64,000 nt of DNA. Source: Brasenia schreberi. Its lineage: Eukaryota > Streptophyta > Magnoliopsida > Nymphaeales > Cabombaceae. The notes under the pieces are model-generated. The model was not told the DNA's origin. It saw only the letters and a program-made list of their open reading frames with translations, and did no database searches. This document shows, one piece after another, positions 56,201 through 64,000 of this stretch (position 1 is its first letter; each line of letters begins with the position of its first letter). The position numbers and the translations under genes are program-made. Location: contig JAYKKT010000059.1 in NCBI GenBank assembly GCA_036023115.1, positions 1,764,501 to 1,828,500 of the forward strand, given 5' to 3'.

Positions 56201-59200
56201 TGTATTCTTCTATTTTCTGATGAATAAAATATATTTTGGAGGGTCAAATCAACAATCACTCCCTAAGGAAAATCACAGTGACTGGCATTTTAGTTCAACA
56301 CTTGCATTGATATTACTGCTGAAGACATTTTCCTTTCCTTTAATGGCACACTGTACATCATTGAAAAGTGAATATAGATAACAGAACTCATCACCATCAC
56401 GGGAAAGGAAATTTTATCATTATTCCACACATTAGCATGGGTTCCATGAAAACAAAGAATCCATGTAGTTGACCCCATATGGTATGGGAAAAAGGCTTAG
56501 TTGTTGTTGTAGTTGTTGTATTCCACATATCAGCATGATAAGACCAGAGAATTAAGATACCCAACTTCACACTTAATTTAACAAAACATTACAAGTCTAA
56601 CCTCTAATTGCCGCCTAGTTTTGTTGTATCCCTTCAATAGATAATGTACAAGCATAAAAGACGCAAGGAATACCACCCATCCTGCTGCTAGGAGCATACA
56701 CCTGTAGATGAATGCAACAAATAAATTTCAAGAATTACAGGAGGTGAGTATATCCTGGAAAAGAAAAGGAAAAAGAAATATTTGCAGTCAGATTGCTCAG
56801 AACAAGCATCTTTTGAATGGTTATCATAAAAGACCGAACAACACCCCCACCAACAACATCATCAAGAACACAAGAAAGATAAAGGACCTTAAGTGACAGC
56901 AAAGCACATTAGAACCGATACGCAAAACCGACCCATAAGTGAAATTGTGAAAAGAATGAATTGATTTACACTATTGTTAATGCTATACGACAGCAGATGC
57001 AGAGAAGCAAGAGTACAAAATGTACACGATTGAGAAAATATAGATGGCCAACACACAGAAGTGTTGTTTTGATTGTAGCATGAAGAAACTATGAAAGATC
57101 ACCAAAGAAGAATTTATTGACTAAGAAAGACAGTTTAGTCAGTACTGAATTATGCTTTACATCAAGATATTTCAGTTAAAAACATTGTCTATTGTCCTTA
57201 AACAATATTAAACAATTGAAGCAAAGGTACAAATGTCAATATTTACACCATAGATAAAGCTGATCTTAGAGGTACAGAAGCTTAGTTCCTAAGACAAAAA
57301 AAAACTCACCGAAGTGGAAAAAGAACAACATATCGAATCACCACTCCTAGGCACCATAATGGGAATAAGTACACATTCCAGTTCCATGGTTCAGGCGGGT
57401 TCGATTTGAAGCAGCGAGTAAAAGAATCCTGAAATTTCAAAAATATTGTAAGGCCAAGATATAGAATATCCTTCACAAGAAAACTGAAAACAAGTAAAAC
57501 CAAGAAATTAAATAAAGGAGATCTGTGCCAACAGTGAAATTAACAAAATTAGATACAGACTCAATGAAGGTTATTGATTTCCCACGATGGTTTTCCAGCA
57601 TCCACAATGACATTGATGTTATTTCAGGTTTTATATTTTGTTGAGATACTCGACCATGTCATGACAGAGGTCCCCATGCTCCTATTTTCATCATGCAGTA
57701 TAAGTGAAGTAGTCCATGGCAAAAGATAAAGATAATTTGAAAAAGTAAAACATCCAACCATCTAACAACAGACATCCGGTTAATATGCACATGTTTATCA
57801 AGATTTCTTAAAAAAAGATTCATGAATACATCTTAAAAAATGTGCATCAAATATGAAACTGGAGAATCCAACCATCCGGTTATATGCAAATGTCATGACA
57901 GAGGTCCTCATGCTCCTATTTTCATCATGCGGTATAAGTGAAGTAGTACATGGCAAAAGATAAAGATAATTTGAAAAAGTGAAACATCCAAGCATCTAAA
58001 AACAGACATCCGGTTAATATGCACATGTTTATCAAGATTTCTTAAAAAAAGAATCATGAATACATCTTAAAAAATGTGCATCAAATATGAAACTGGAGAA
58101 TCCAACCACTTCGTAATTGCTAACTCTTTCGTCTTCTTAAGCATTAAGTTCGTTCGATGCTAATCACAGCCTATATGCTTCTGGTGGTGTGTTTGCTCTA
58201 GAAAAGTAAATAAGGCAACTATATGTGTGTAATGATGGAATAAGGAGAACAATCTCTTTCTGGGTCAGCTTCAAGATCCCCTTTACACCATCTTTTCAAG
58301 ACCACAATGGTGATAGCCAAGTGAACCCATGAGCGAATTATTTGCCTAGTAGGATTGCATTAACATCCACAAAGAAACACCTTAACATCATGTGGCTGAG
58401 GTCCTGCTCTCCTATCTCGTCGCACTCATGCGGTCCAGACAGTCGCAAGAAAAAGAACTTGCTACAGAAGTCATCAGAACCTTGCTTATTGGGAGTAATG
58501 CTCCTTGCTATAAGTTGGAAGTAACCAGAACACTGGTTATTGGTAGTAATTCTCCTAAACAGCCTTTAGTAAGGGGAGAAGCTCTCCTAACTGCTGTTTA
58601 CCTTATCAACAGAATGCCTGGTGCTGCTCGATTTTTTCCACCATCAGAACAAATGTATCAAGCTGCAAGAGGGGATCAGATAATGGACCCATCTGCAGGA
58701 CAGCACTAGCAATTCTGGATCTACCTTTGGTGAAATCACACTGGTAAGCAACAAGTGTAGCCAAAGGCAACTTGTGCATATCATGAAAAACATATAGTTG
58801 CTTGAACTTGCAGGCACAAATGAGGCAGGAGATCGGTTCTTTATCACTATGTTACAACAGGCTAGGTCATGGACCACAACATCCAAGAAAGAACCTGACA
58901 CCTGGTGCATACACTTCAAGGAGAACGATAACAACTGACGAATAAGCCACTTCTTTACCCACATAGGTTCCAGGAGAACACTAAGAAGATTCCCTGTTAT
59001 AGAATGTGTAGAATATGGATACTTTAACAAGAATCCGGGAAAACCAGGTATACAAATTGGTTACAGCAATATTTTGACGGGCATTGACCAAGCAAAACAA
59101 AGTGTATGACATATGGAGCTAAGACTCTTTCATCAGAAGATGGAACTTCCTGCCATTTTCCAGTACCCTTCTAGTCACATGTCAAAACAGATTGAACACC

Positions 59201-59877
59201 AAAAACATCGCCAATCTATACTCAACAAGCAGGTGGGAGCATGTGCGTTGGCAGGAATAGGTCTTGACAGCAAGATACCAGGATTGGTCAGAAACCTATC
59301 GGAGAAACACGACTTTGTGTATAGGTAAATCTGTGGAATAAAAGGATAAATCGACTCCGACACAGTAACCTCATGGAAAGAAGGGCAACAATGAACCTTG
59401 ATCTCTATGTATGGAAATGGCACTCATTAAGCAGCACGATTTCGAATACGTCAGTAAGACCAGTCAAGTATTTGACTTGAAAGCACCAACCATGAAGCGT
59501 CAACGCGTTGAAATCCCAATTCTTCAATGTCAAACTCAAGCAAGTGATTTCGATAGAAGTAACTTTCAAAAATGAACACATGTATCGAACATGAATCATG
59601 ACGCAGCTTCCAGCTTTTGCGCTGGTCTATTTCCTCTTCTAACTCCTGGCAGTTACCACTAACAAGCAACTAATTCTTCTGGAGCTTATACAAGCTAGTT
59701 TATCCTTCAAGTTGGACACACGCACCCCCAGTCATCCATCGGTTAATCCAAAAATTTGATATTTCAAAACTAACAGTAAGCATAACTAAGACAGTAATAA
59801 CAATCAGATCATCAACCTAAACGATTCGAGCCGCACGTATATTAAAAATAGAAATGTTGTCAGGCAGAAACTAGTTA

Positions 59878-59944
<67 letters not shown>

Positions 59945-60218
59945 GTCGACGATAGCGCCCGCTGCCTCGCTTAAAGCAGGAGAAATGTTCAGAAGATCGG
60001 AACTGTTCCTGCGTCAAGGAAACAAACAGAAACGAATCGAAGGGACGCAAAATTCGTCCAGATTGCCCTCCTAGGGAAATCGACGAAGAAAAAGGGGAAC
60101 ACGGTGGGAAAGAAATAGGATACAGATGAAGCGTCTTGTTTGAGTCGATGGCGGAGTCAGCGAGATACTCTTCGATGTTCGGGCGATCGAGATCCATCTC
60201 CGTCATTGATCGCCGCAT
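36541..60218 (-). CDS. GPAT9: Glycerol-3-phosphate acyltransferase 9 (ER type), TE-expanded
   Basis: Acylates sn-glycerol-3-phosphate at the ER, the first step of membrane lipid and oil synthesis. Eleven exons were found on minus: 60218-60124, 57428-57310, 56701-56602, 48894-48799, 48678-48582, 48485-48398, 48290-48194, 47334-47249, 42897-42778, 42678-42580, 36589-36541. All have GT-AG borders with matching phases except the first junction. Acyltransferase blocks: NHTSMID (HX4D), [23 protein letters not shown]. Hydrophobic segments lie in exons 57428-57310 and 56701-56602. The end reads [12 protein letters not shown] then TGA. A small exon of about 58 nt (usual block LLDISPTLTEAAG) should lie between 60123 and 57429 but was not found; without it the frame breaks. 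Summed length with that exon would be about 367 aa, normal for the family. The start [19 protein letters not shown] was taken at the first ATG of the conserved N-terminal block. It is either a functional gene with an overlooked exon or a damaged one. Confidence 0.9.
36790..37260 (+). repeat. Repeat-like stretch with promoter-like string, in GPAT9 last intron
   Basis: Starts with a relative of the repeat at 4690 (gtatcggtgtggcacc). Then come a TATAAAAGG string (about 36980) and three ctgcggctgcaaccctc-like direct repeats (about 37015-37200). It may be part of a retroelement terminal region or a captured promoter; class unknown. Confidence 0.35.
37455..37539 (+). pseudogene. Single cyclophilin (PPIase) exon fragment
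   Basis: The 28 codons ([17 protein letters not shown] then VDKFLDL) match the start of the cyclophilin fold in plant membrane-anchored cyclophilins of the CYP21-3/CYP21-4 type. The exon is bordered by a consensus acceptor (ttcatag) and donor (GTATGT). No neighbouring cyclophilin exons were found, so it looks like a captured gene fragment lying antisense in the GPAT9 last intron. Confidence 0.7.
37866..38460 (+). pseudogene. hAT transposase fragment with BED zinc finger
   Basis: The coding remnant has a BED-type finger ([12 protein letters not shown], then [14 protein letters not shown]) followed by a lysine-rich linker and a weak [10 protein letters not shown] block, the layout of plant hAT transposases. 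Frameshifts break it before and after the finger. It is truncated close to where RTE copy 2 begins. Confidence 0.75.
38645..41823 (+). mobile_element. RTE LINE copy 2, well preserved, in GPAT9 intron
   Basis: Leader ggaatcacccttgcatggcc to a (TTG)10-like tail. The endonuclease region is damaged: about 90 bases are missing after gtattcatgaaaactt, near 39500. The reverse transcriptase frame 40110-41240 is open for 376 codons and includes [48 protein letters not shown] and the catalytic [12 protein letters not shown] frameshift near 41240-41300 precedes the conserved C-terminal domain ([26 protein letters not shown]). It is antisense to GPAT9. Confidence 0.95.
41850..42150 (+). mobile_element. 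5'-truncated RTE LINE fragment
   Basis: About 300 bases of RTE 3' end, from tgttgagatggatgagtg to ttagttgttgtt. Flanks tgcaatagataaggaaggca (41830) and tgtaatcaataaggaggca (42151) form an imperfect target-site duplication. It sits immediately after copy 2. Confidence 0.85.
43236..46363 (+). mobile_element. RTE LINE copy 3, near full length, decayed, in GPAT9 intron
   Basis: Leader catgtaagggatcaccctt to tail ttaatcgttgttgtt. Endonuclease and reverse transcriptase remnants ([23 protein letters not shown]) are interrupted by many stops. The stretch between the INIGL block and the FADD block is deleted, and the catalytic motif reads FQHD as in copy 1. It lies antisense to GPAT9, between the exons at 42897 and 47249. 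Confidence 0.93.
50161..50239. repeat. (TA)n microsatellite in GPAT9 intron
   Basis: 79 bases of uninterrupted TA. Confidence 0.97.
50371..50491 (-). mobile_element. RTE 3'-end fragment with 12-bp TSD
   Basis: On minus the segment includes ggatccatgtagccgacccc and an (A/T)TTGTTG tail. Exact repeats CAACCATCCAAA flank it (50359-50370 and 50492-50503). Confidence 0.8.
51599..52545 (+). pseudogene. copia gag, interrupted
   Basis: Starts [12 protein letters not shown] and has [25 protein letters not shown] and a zinc knuckle [15 protein letters not shown] near 52394. At least three stop codons interrupt it (51932-51934 and near 52036 and 52388). Confidence 0.85.
52555..53220 (+). pseudogene. 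copia protease and pre-integrase region
   Basis: A 222-codon open frame with the aspartic protease motif DSGATDHM and the integrase lead-in [10 protein letters not shown]. Homology changes abruptly after NCETCQI. Confidence 0.85.
53205..54690 (+). pseudogene. copia integrase core, heavily frameshifted
   Basis: Scattered over all three frames are [31 protein letters not shown] and [13 protein letters not shown] blocks of a copia integrase and RT start. The zinc-binding lead-in before the core is missing. This block is much more pyrimidine-rich and more broken than the flanking long frames. Confidence 0.7.
54497..55783 (+). pseudogene. copia reverse transcriptase and RNase H
   Basis: A 301-codon open frame with [27 protein letters not shown] and catalytic [12 protein letters not shown]. 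After a small duplication and break near 55400-55445 the RNase H region follows ([26 protein letters not shown]). Confidence 0.9.
56440..56518 (+). mobile_element. 79-bp RTE LINE 3' fragment with 19-bp TSD
   Basis: gaatccatgtagttgacccc to ttagttgttgttg. Flanks TATTCCACACATTAGCATG (56421-56439) and TATTCCACATATCAGCATG (56519-56537) agree at 17 of 19 positions. Confidence 0.9.
57655..58110. repeat. Tandem duplication of about 235 bp in GPAT9 intron
   Basis: catgacagaggtccccatgc to gaaactggagaatccaacca (57659-57873) is repeated at about 57893-58109 with a few substitutions. Confidence 0.93.
58390..59110 (+). mobile_element. Retroelement debris with copia integrase piece
   Basis: At about 58576-58626 the plus strand reads [16 protein letters not shown], a strongly conserved copia integrase block. 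The rest up to 59110 shows no clear domain. It lies in GPAT9 intron 1, where the missing small exon would be expected. Confidence 0.55.
59884..59942. repeat. (GA)n microsatellite in GPAT9 intron 1
   Basis: About 58 bases of GA; CT on the gene strand, close to the 5' splice site. Confidence 0.97.
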
Positions 60219-60308
60219 TCAAGTCGCCAATCGATCACCGGTATCCCTCGTCGCCAGCAACGAAACAAAGTACGCAACGTCCTCTCGCAACAACCCTGCC
60301 CTTCCCCA

Positions 60309-60314
60309 CACGTG
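60309..60314 (-). promoter_or_regulatory. G-box (CACGTG) upstream of GPAT9
   Basis: A palindromic CACGTG lies 91 bases upstream of the GPAT9 ATG, next to a GA/CT run. G-boxes bind bZIP and bHLH factors. It may fall in promoter or leader. Confidence 0.45.
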
Positions 60315-60591
60315 AGAGAGAGTAATTTTTATTCCCTTTTCTTTCTCTTAATCACAGAAGTACCACTGCTCATGCTTATTCTTCCGAGTGTTTCAGCAAA
60401 CTTATCCGCGCGCGGGGAAACGTCGTCCAACTATCCACCTAACGAAAAATGAAACAAAAAAATAATAATTTGGATTAAATACGAGAGGAAAGAGAATCCA
60501 CTCTGGTGGCAAATCGGGTCAATTGGTCGGTTCAGTTCGGGTTCGGGTCAATATAGATGGACCTGACTACAGTGACGAGTCTATATTAAGC

Positions 60592-60735
60592 CTTTTCTCA
60601 TATTGGATGAGATCTGACTACAATGAATTCTTTGTTTTCATAAAATTTGATCATATTCATCTAACCCTTAACTCAACATATCATCTAGCAGTTAACTCAA
60701 TATAACAGTTAACTCAACATAAATTAGATCATTCT
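60592..60735 (-). mobile_element. Diverged RTE LINE 3' relic
   Basis: On minus it matches the RTE end (aaagaatgatctaatttatg, gagttaactg, ctagtatgggaaaaggctt-like) with many changes and a small internal duplication of the gttaactcaat part. Confidence 0.75.
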
Positions 60736-60778
60736 TTATTCTTTTACAATGTATAGTAGATCAAAAACTCCTCTCATG

Positions 60779-63700
60779 TAAGGGATCACCCTTGCATTGC
60801 CAGTCCCAAGCCCAGATAAAGGAGGAGGGTTGTGTTAAGCTTTCGACAACCAGCGTAAAACTTCGTCGGATTTTTATAACATGGATTACAAAAATTATGA
60901 GCATTGCTTTGAAGTGTCCCCGCCTAACAACGTGCTGCAGAGCCCGAATGCAGTAAGAAGTAAGCAAGGGCCACTACATTTTCGCCCGAATGTAGTGAAT
61001 CAATTGCAGAGAGGGTTCCCACATCATGGACGGGTGTGGGTAAAGAAGTTAATCCCGCTACATTGCCGCCCGAATGTAGTGAAAAATTTTCAAATAGGGT
61101 CTCCACATTTTGATTATGGACAAATGCGACGGGTAAGAAAGTTAGTCCTAGATAATAAGATTCGTATTGGTTCTTGGAATATCGAAACATTATCGGGTAA
61201 GCTAATTAAAGTGGTAGATACTATGATTCGGAGAAAGATTCATATTCTATGTTTACAAGAGATAAAATGGGTTGGAGAAAAAGCAAAGGAGATAGAGGAT
61301 ACAGGTTTTAAATTATGGTACTTAGGTAAAGAAAAGGCTTGAAATAGAGTTGGTATTGTTATAAATAAATACTTAAAGGATAGTGTAATAGATATACAAT
61401 GATATGATGACCGAATCATGATGTTAAAATTAGTGTTAGGAGCAGAGGTTTTGAATATAGTTTATGCTTACTCATCCCAAGTAGGATTAGAAGATAGTAT
61501 AAAGACAACTTTTTGGGAAGAGTTAGATAAGGTGATTCAAAAGATTCCACAAAGGGAGATGATTTGTTTAGGAGGAGACTTAAATGGATATGTCGGTAAA
61601 GAGGCATTAGGATATCAAGGTATTCATGAAAACTTTGATTTTGGGGATATAAATGAGGAAGGTAGGGAGATTTTAAATTTTGCTATGTCATTTGATCTCT
61701 TTGTAGTCAATACAAATTTCAAAAAACGAGAAGAACATTTAATTACTTATAAGAGTGGCTTATCACAAACACAAATTGATTACTTTATTTGTAGAAAAAA
61801 AGATAGAACGTGTTGTAAAGATTGTAAGGTAATTCAAGGAGAAAGCTTAACCACCCAACATCGACTTTTAGTTATAGATTTACAAATAAAAAAATGGACA
61901 AAGAAGAAAAGAGTGCATCGAGCTATTCAGACTAAATGATGGAACCTCAAAAGCGAGAAAAAAGATATATTTAAACATAAAGTCCTTCAAGGAGATGTTT
62001 GGAATTATGTTGGTACACCTTGTGATATGTAGAACAATATGGTTGTACATATTAGGAAAGTGGCGAAAGATGTATTAGAAGTATCTAAGGGAGGTGTACC
62101 GGCACAAAAAGAAGCTTGGTGGTGGAGTGAAGTAGTACAAAATAAAATCAAGGCAAAGAGGGCATGTTACAAATTACATTATGCTAAGGAAACTAGTGAA
62201 ACTTTAGAAACTTATAAGAAAACAAAGAAAGAAGCGAAAAAGGCCGTTAGTGAAGCAAAAGCTAAGATTTTGGAGGACTTATATAAAAAACTCAACTCAA
62301 AAGAGGATGAAAGAGATATTTCTAGGATAGCTAGAGCTAGAGATAAGAAAATTAAAGATCTTAATTATGTTAGATGCATAAAAGATGATGATGAAAAAAT
62401 TCTAGTGGCAAATGATGATATAGGAAATAGATGGAAAAACTATTTTTATAATCTTTTTAATGAAAATAAATATGTTAGTATTAGTTTAAGAGATTTAGCC
62501 AAGTCAGAAAAGTATATAAACCATAATTTCTACCGACGTATTCAAAAGAATGAAGTCAAAGAGGCTCTTAAACATATGAAGGGTGGTAAATCAGTAGGAC
62601 CAGATAATATTCCTATAGAAGTTTGGAAAATACTAGGAGAAATAGGAATCACTTGGCTCACAAGACTATTTAATGAAATATGGGAAAACCAAAATATGCC
62701 CGAGGAATGGAGAGCAAGTACACTTATACCCATATATAAGAACAAGGGAGACATTCAAAATTGTGTGAATTATCGAGGTATCAAGTTAATGAGTCATACT
62801 ATGAAATTATGGGAAAGAATTATCCAACGTAGGTTAAGACAAGTATCAAGTACAACAAAGAACCAATTTGGATTCATGAAAGGTAGATCTACTATTGAAG
62901 CGATTTACCTTTTGAGACGTCTTATGGAACATTTTAGAGTAAAAAGGAAAAACCTTTACATGATATTTATTGATCTAGAAAAAGCTTATGATAGGGTACT
63001 GAGGGAGGTTCTTTGGAGAACTTTGGAAAAAAGAGGTATCCCTTTGACATATATTAACCTTATAAGAGACATGTATGATGATGCAAAAACATGTGTGAGG
63101 ACTCATGAAGGAACGACGGACTTCTTTGAAGTTAATATTGGGTTACATCAAGGATCAACTTTAAGTCCATATTTATAATGGTGATGGATGAGTTAACAAA
63201 ACATATTCAAGATGAAATACCTTGGTGTATGTTATTTGCAGATGACATTGTATTAGTGGAGGAGTCTAAGGAAAAAGTTAATAGAAAATTGGAACTATGG
63301 AGAGAAACATTAGAAAGCAAAGGCCTCCGACTTAATAGAACAAAGACAGAATATATGAAATGTAAGTTTGATCATTTGGTTACTTTAGAGGACATAGAAA
63401 TTAAAATTGGCACACATTGCATTCCCCAAAAGGAAAGTTTTAAATACCTAGGGTCAATTTTTCATAGTGATGAAAGAATTGATGGAGATGTTACACATAG
63501 AATTAATGTTGGTTGGTTAAAATGGAGAGGAGCATCATGTATTCTTTGTGATAAGAAGATACCATTAAAATTAAAAGGTAAATATTATAGAGCAACAATT
63601 AGGCCTGCCATGTTTTATGGTTCTGAGTGTTGGGCAGTTAATCATCAACATGTACAAAAGATGTCTGTGACAGAAATGAAGATGTTGAGATGGATGAGTG

Positions 63701-64000
63701 GTCATACAAGAAAAGACCGTATACATAATGAGGTTATTAGAAAAAAATTAGGAGTGGCACCAATAGAGGATAAAATGAGAGAACATCATTTAAGATGGTT
63801 TGGACATATAGAAAGAAGATCAAAAGAAGAACCGGTAAGAAGATTAGAAAAACTAAATTTGGAAAATATTAAAAGAGGTAAAGGACGACCACAAAAGTGT
63901 TGGAAAGAAACTATAAAGAATGATCTAGCTTATTGAGAGTTAACTGCTAACATGGCACACGATAGGGATCTGTGAAAACAAAGAATCCATGTAGCCGACC
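60779..64000 (+). mobile_element. RTE LINE copy 4, best preserved, cut by window end
   Basis: Starts with the shared leader (agggatcacccttgcattgc) and runs to the gtagccgacc string just before the expected (TTG)n tail. The single long coding region has an APE-type endonuclease (about 61150-61880: [38 protein letters not shown]), a reverse transcriptase (about 62550-63280: [45 protein letters not shown]) and a conserved C-terminal domain with [14 protein letters not shown]. Lesions: TGA at 61340, 61400 and 61937, TAG at 62030, and a 4-base deletion near 63170 relative to copy 2. It begins about 560 bases upstream of the GPAT9 start, transcribed away from it. Confidence 0.96.

Larger units (their letters stand above)
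50749..56254 (+). mobile_element. Ty1/copia retrotransposon, 5.5 kb, in GPAT9 intron
   Basis: 5' LTR 50749-51108 (360 bp) and 3' LTR 55907-56254 (348 bp), both starting TGTTGTGAAGAG and ending AATCAACA; the 3' copy lacks about 12 bases. Next to the 5' LTR is the primer site TGGTATCAGAGC (51109-51120), complementary to initiator tRNA-Met. A purine tract (caggggg) precedes the 3' LTR. Five-base flanks are ATCAT and ATCAC. Domain order is gag, protease, integrase, reverse transcriptase, RNase H, the copia order. Stops and frameshifts make it inactive. It lies antisense to GPAT9. Confidence 0.95.

Noticed and set aside
57593..57625. Candidate missing GPAT9 exon reading VIVD on minus
   Set aside because: Only the last residues resemble the expected block. 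The upstream DISPTLTEA part is absent and the phase is wrong.
58644..59030. Minus-strand 128-codon open frame
   Set aside because: No domain recognised. It overlaps retroelement debris on the other strand.

Overview
This is nuclear DNA from a flowering plant. The evidence is spliced genes with GT-AG introns and plant-type proteins: a bifunctional DHFR-TS, a plant alpha/beta-hydrolase and an ER-type GPAT9. The window is also rich in RTE-clade LINEs with a (TTG)n 3' tail, Ty1/copia elements, hAT relics, tRNA-derived SINEs and long (TA)n/(TG)n tracts. The species cannot be told from the sequence.

Layout. 0.2-1.4 kb: a broken, inverted copy of the 5' part of DHFR-TS (minus strand). 1.4-1.9 kb: a CT-rich block. 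4.4-4.7 kb: exon 1 of an RRM-type RNA-binding protein pseudogene. 6.5-10.9 kb: a complete ten-exon DHFR-TS gene (plus strand, 528 aa); its 5' part is the partner arm of the inverted copy. 11.2-14.4 kb: a 3.1 kb element with two roughly 1 kb inverted arms. 14.4-19.1 kb: intergenic DNA with SINEs and simple repeats. 19.4-26.0 kb: promoter and six exons of a 540-aa alpha/beta-hydrolase. 27.0-29.3 kb: a 381-bp non-autonomous hAT element, a triplicated 152-bp tandem repeat and a SINE. 29.6-35.6 kb: an old RTE LINE followed by a decayed copia element. 36.5-60.2 kb: one minus-strand gene, GPAT9, whose introns are swollen to about 24 kb by two near-complete RTE LINEs, RTE fragments, a 5.5 kb copia element, a hAT fragment and a lone cyclophilin-type exon. 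60.6-64.0 kb: an RTE relic and the best-preserved RTE LINE, just upstream of GPAT9 and cut by the window end.

Functionally, the three intact-looking host genes are unrelated housekeeping genes: folate/thymidylate synthesis, a predicted hydrolase, and the first acylation step of glycerolipid synthesis. Apart from those genes the sequence is mostly transposon history. Several short RTE insertions keep clean 12-19 bp target-site duplications, so their order can be read. No CRISPR, operon, rRNA or convincing tRNA gene was seen. Exon positions come from conserved protein blocks plus splice signals read by eye and were not checked against transcripts.
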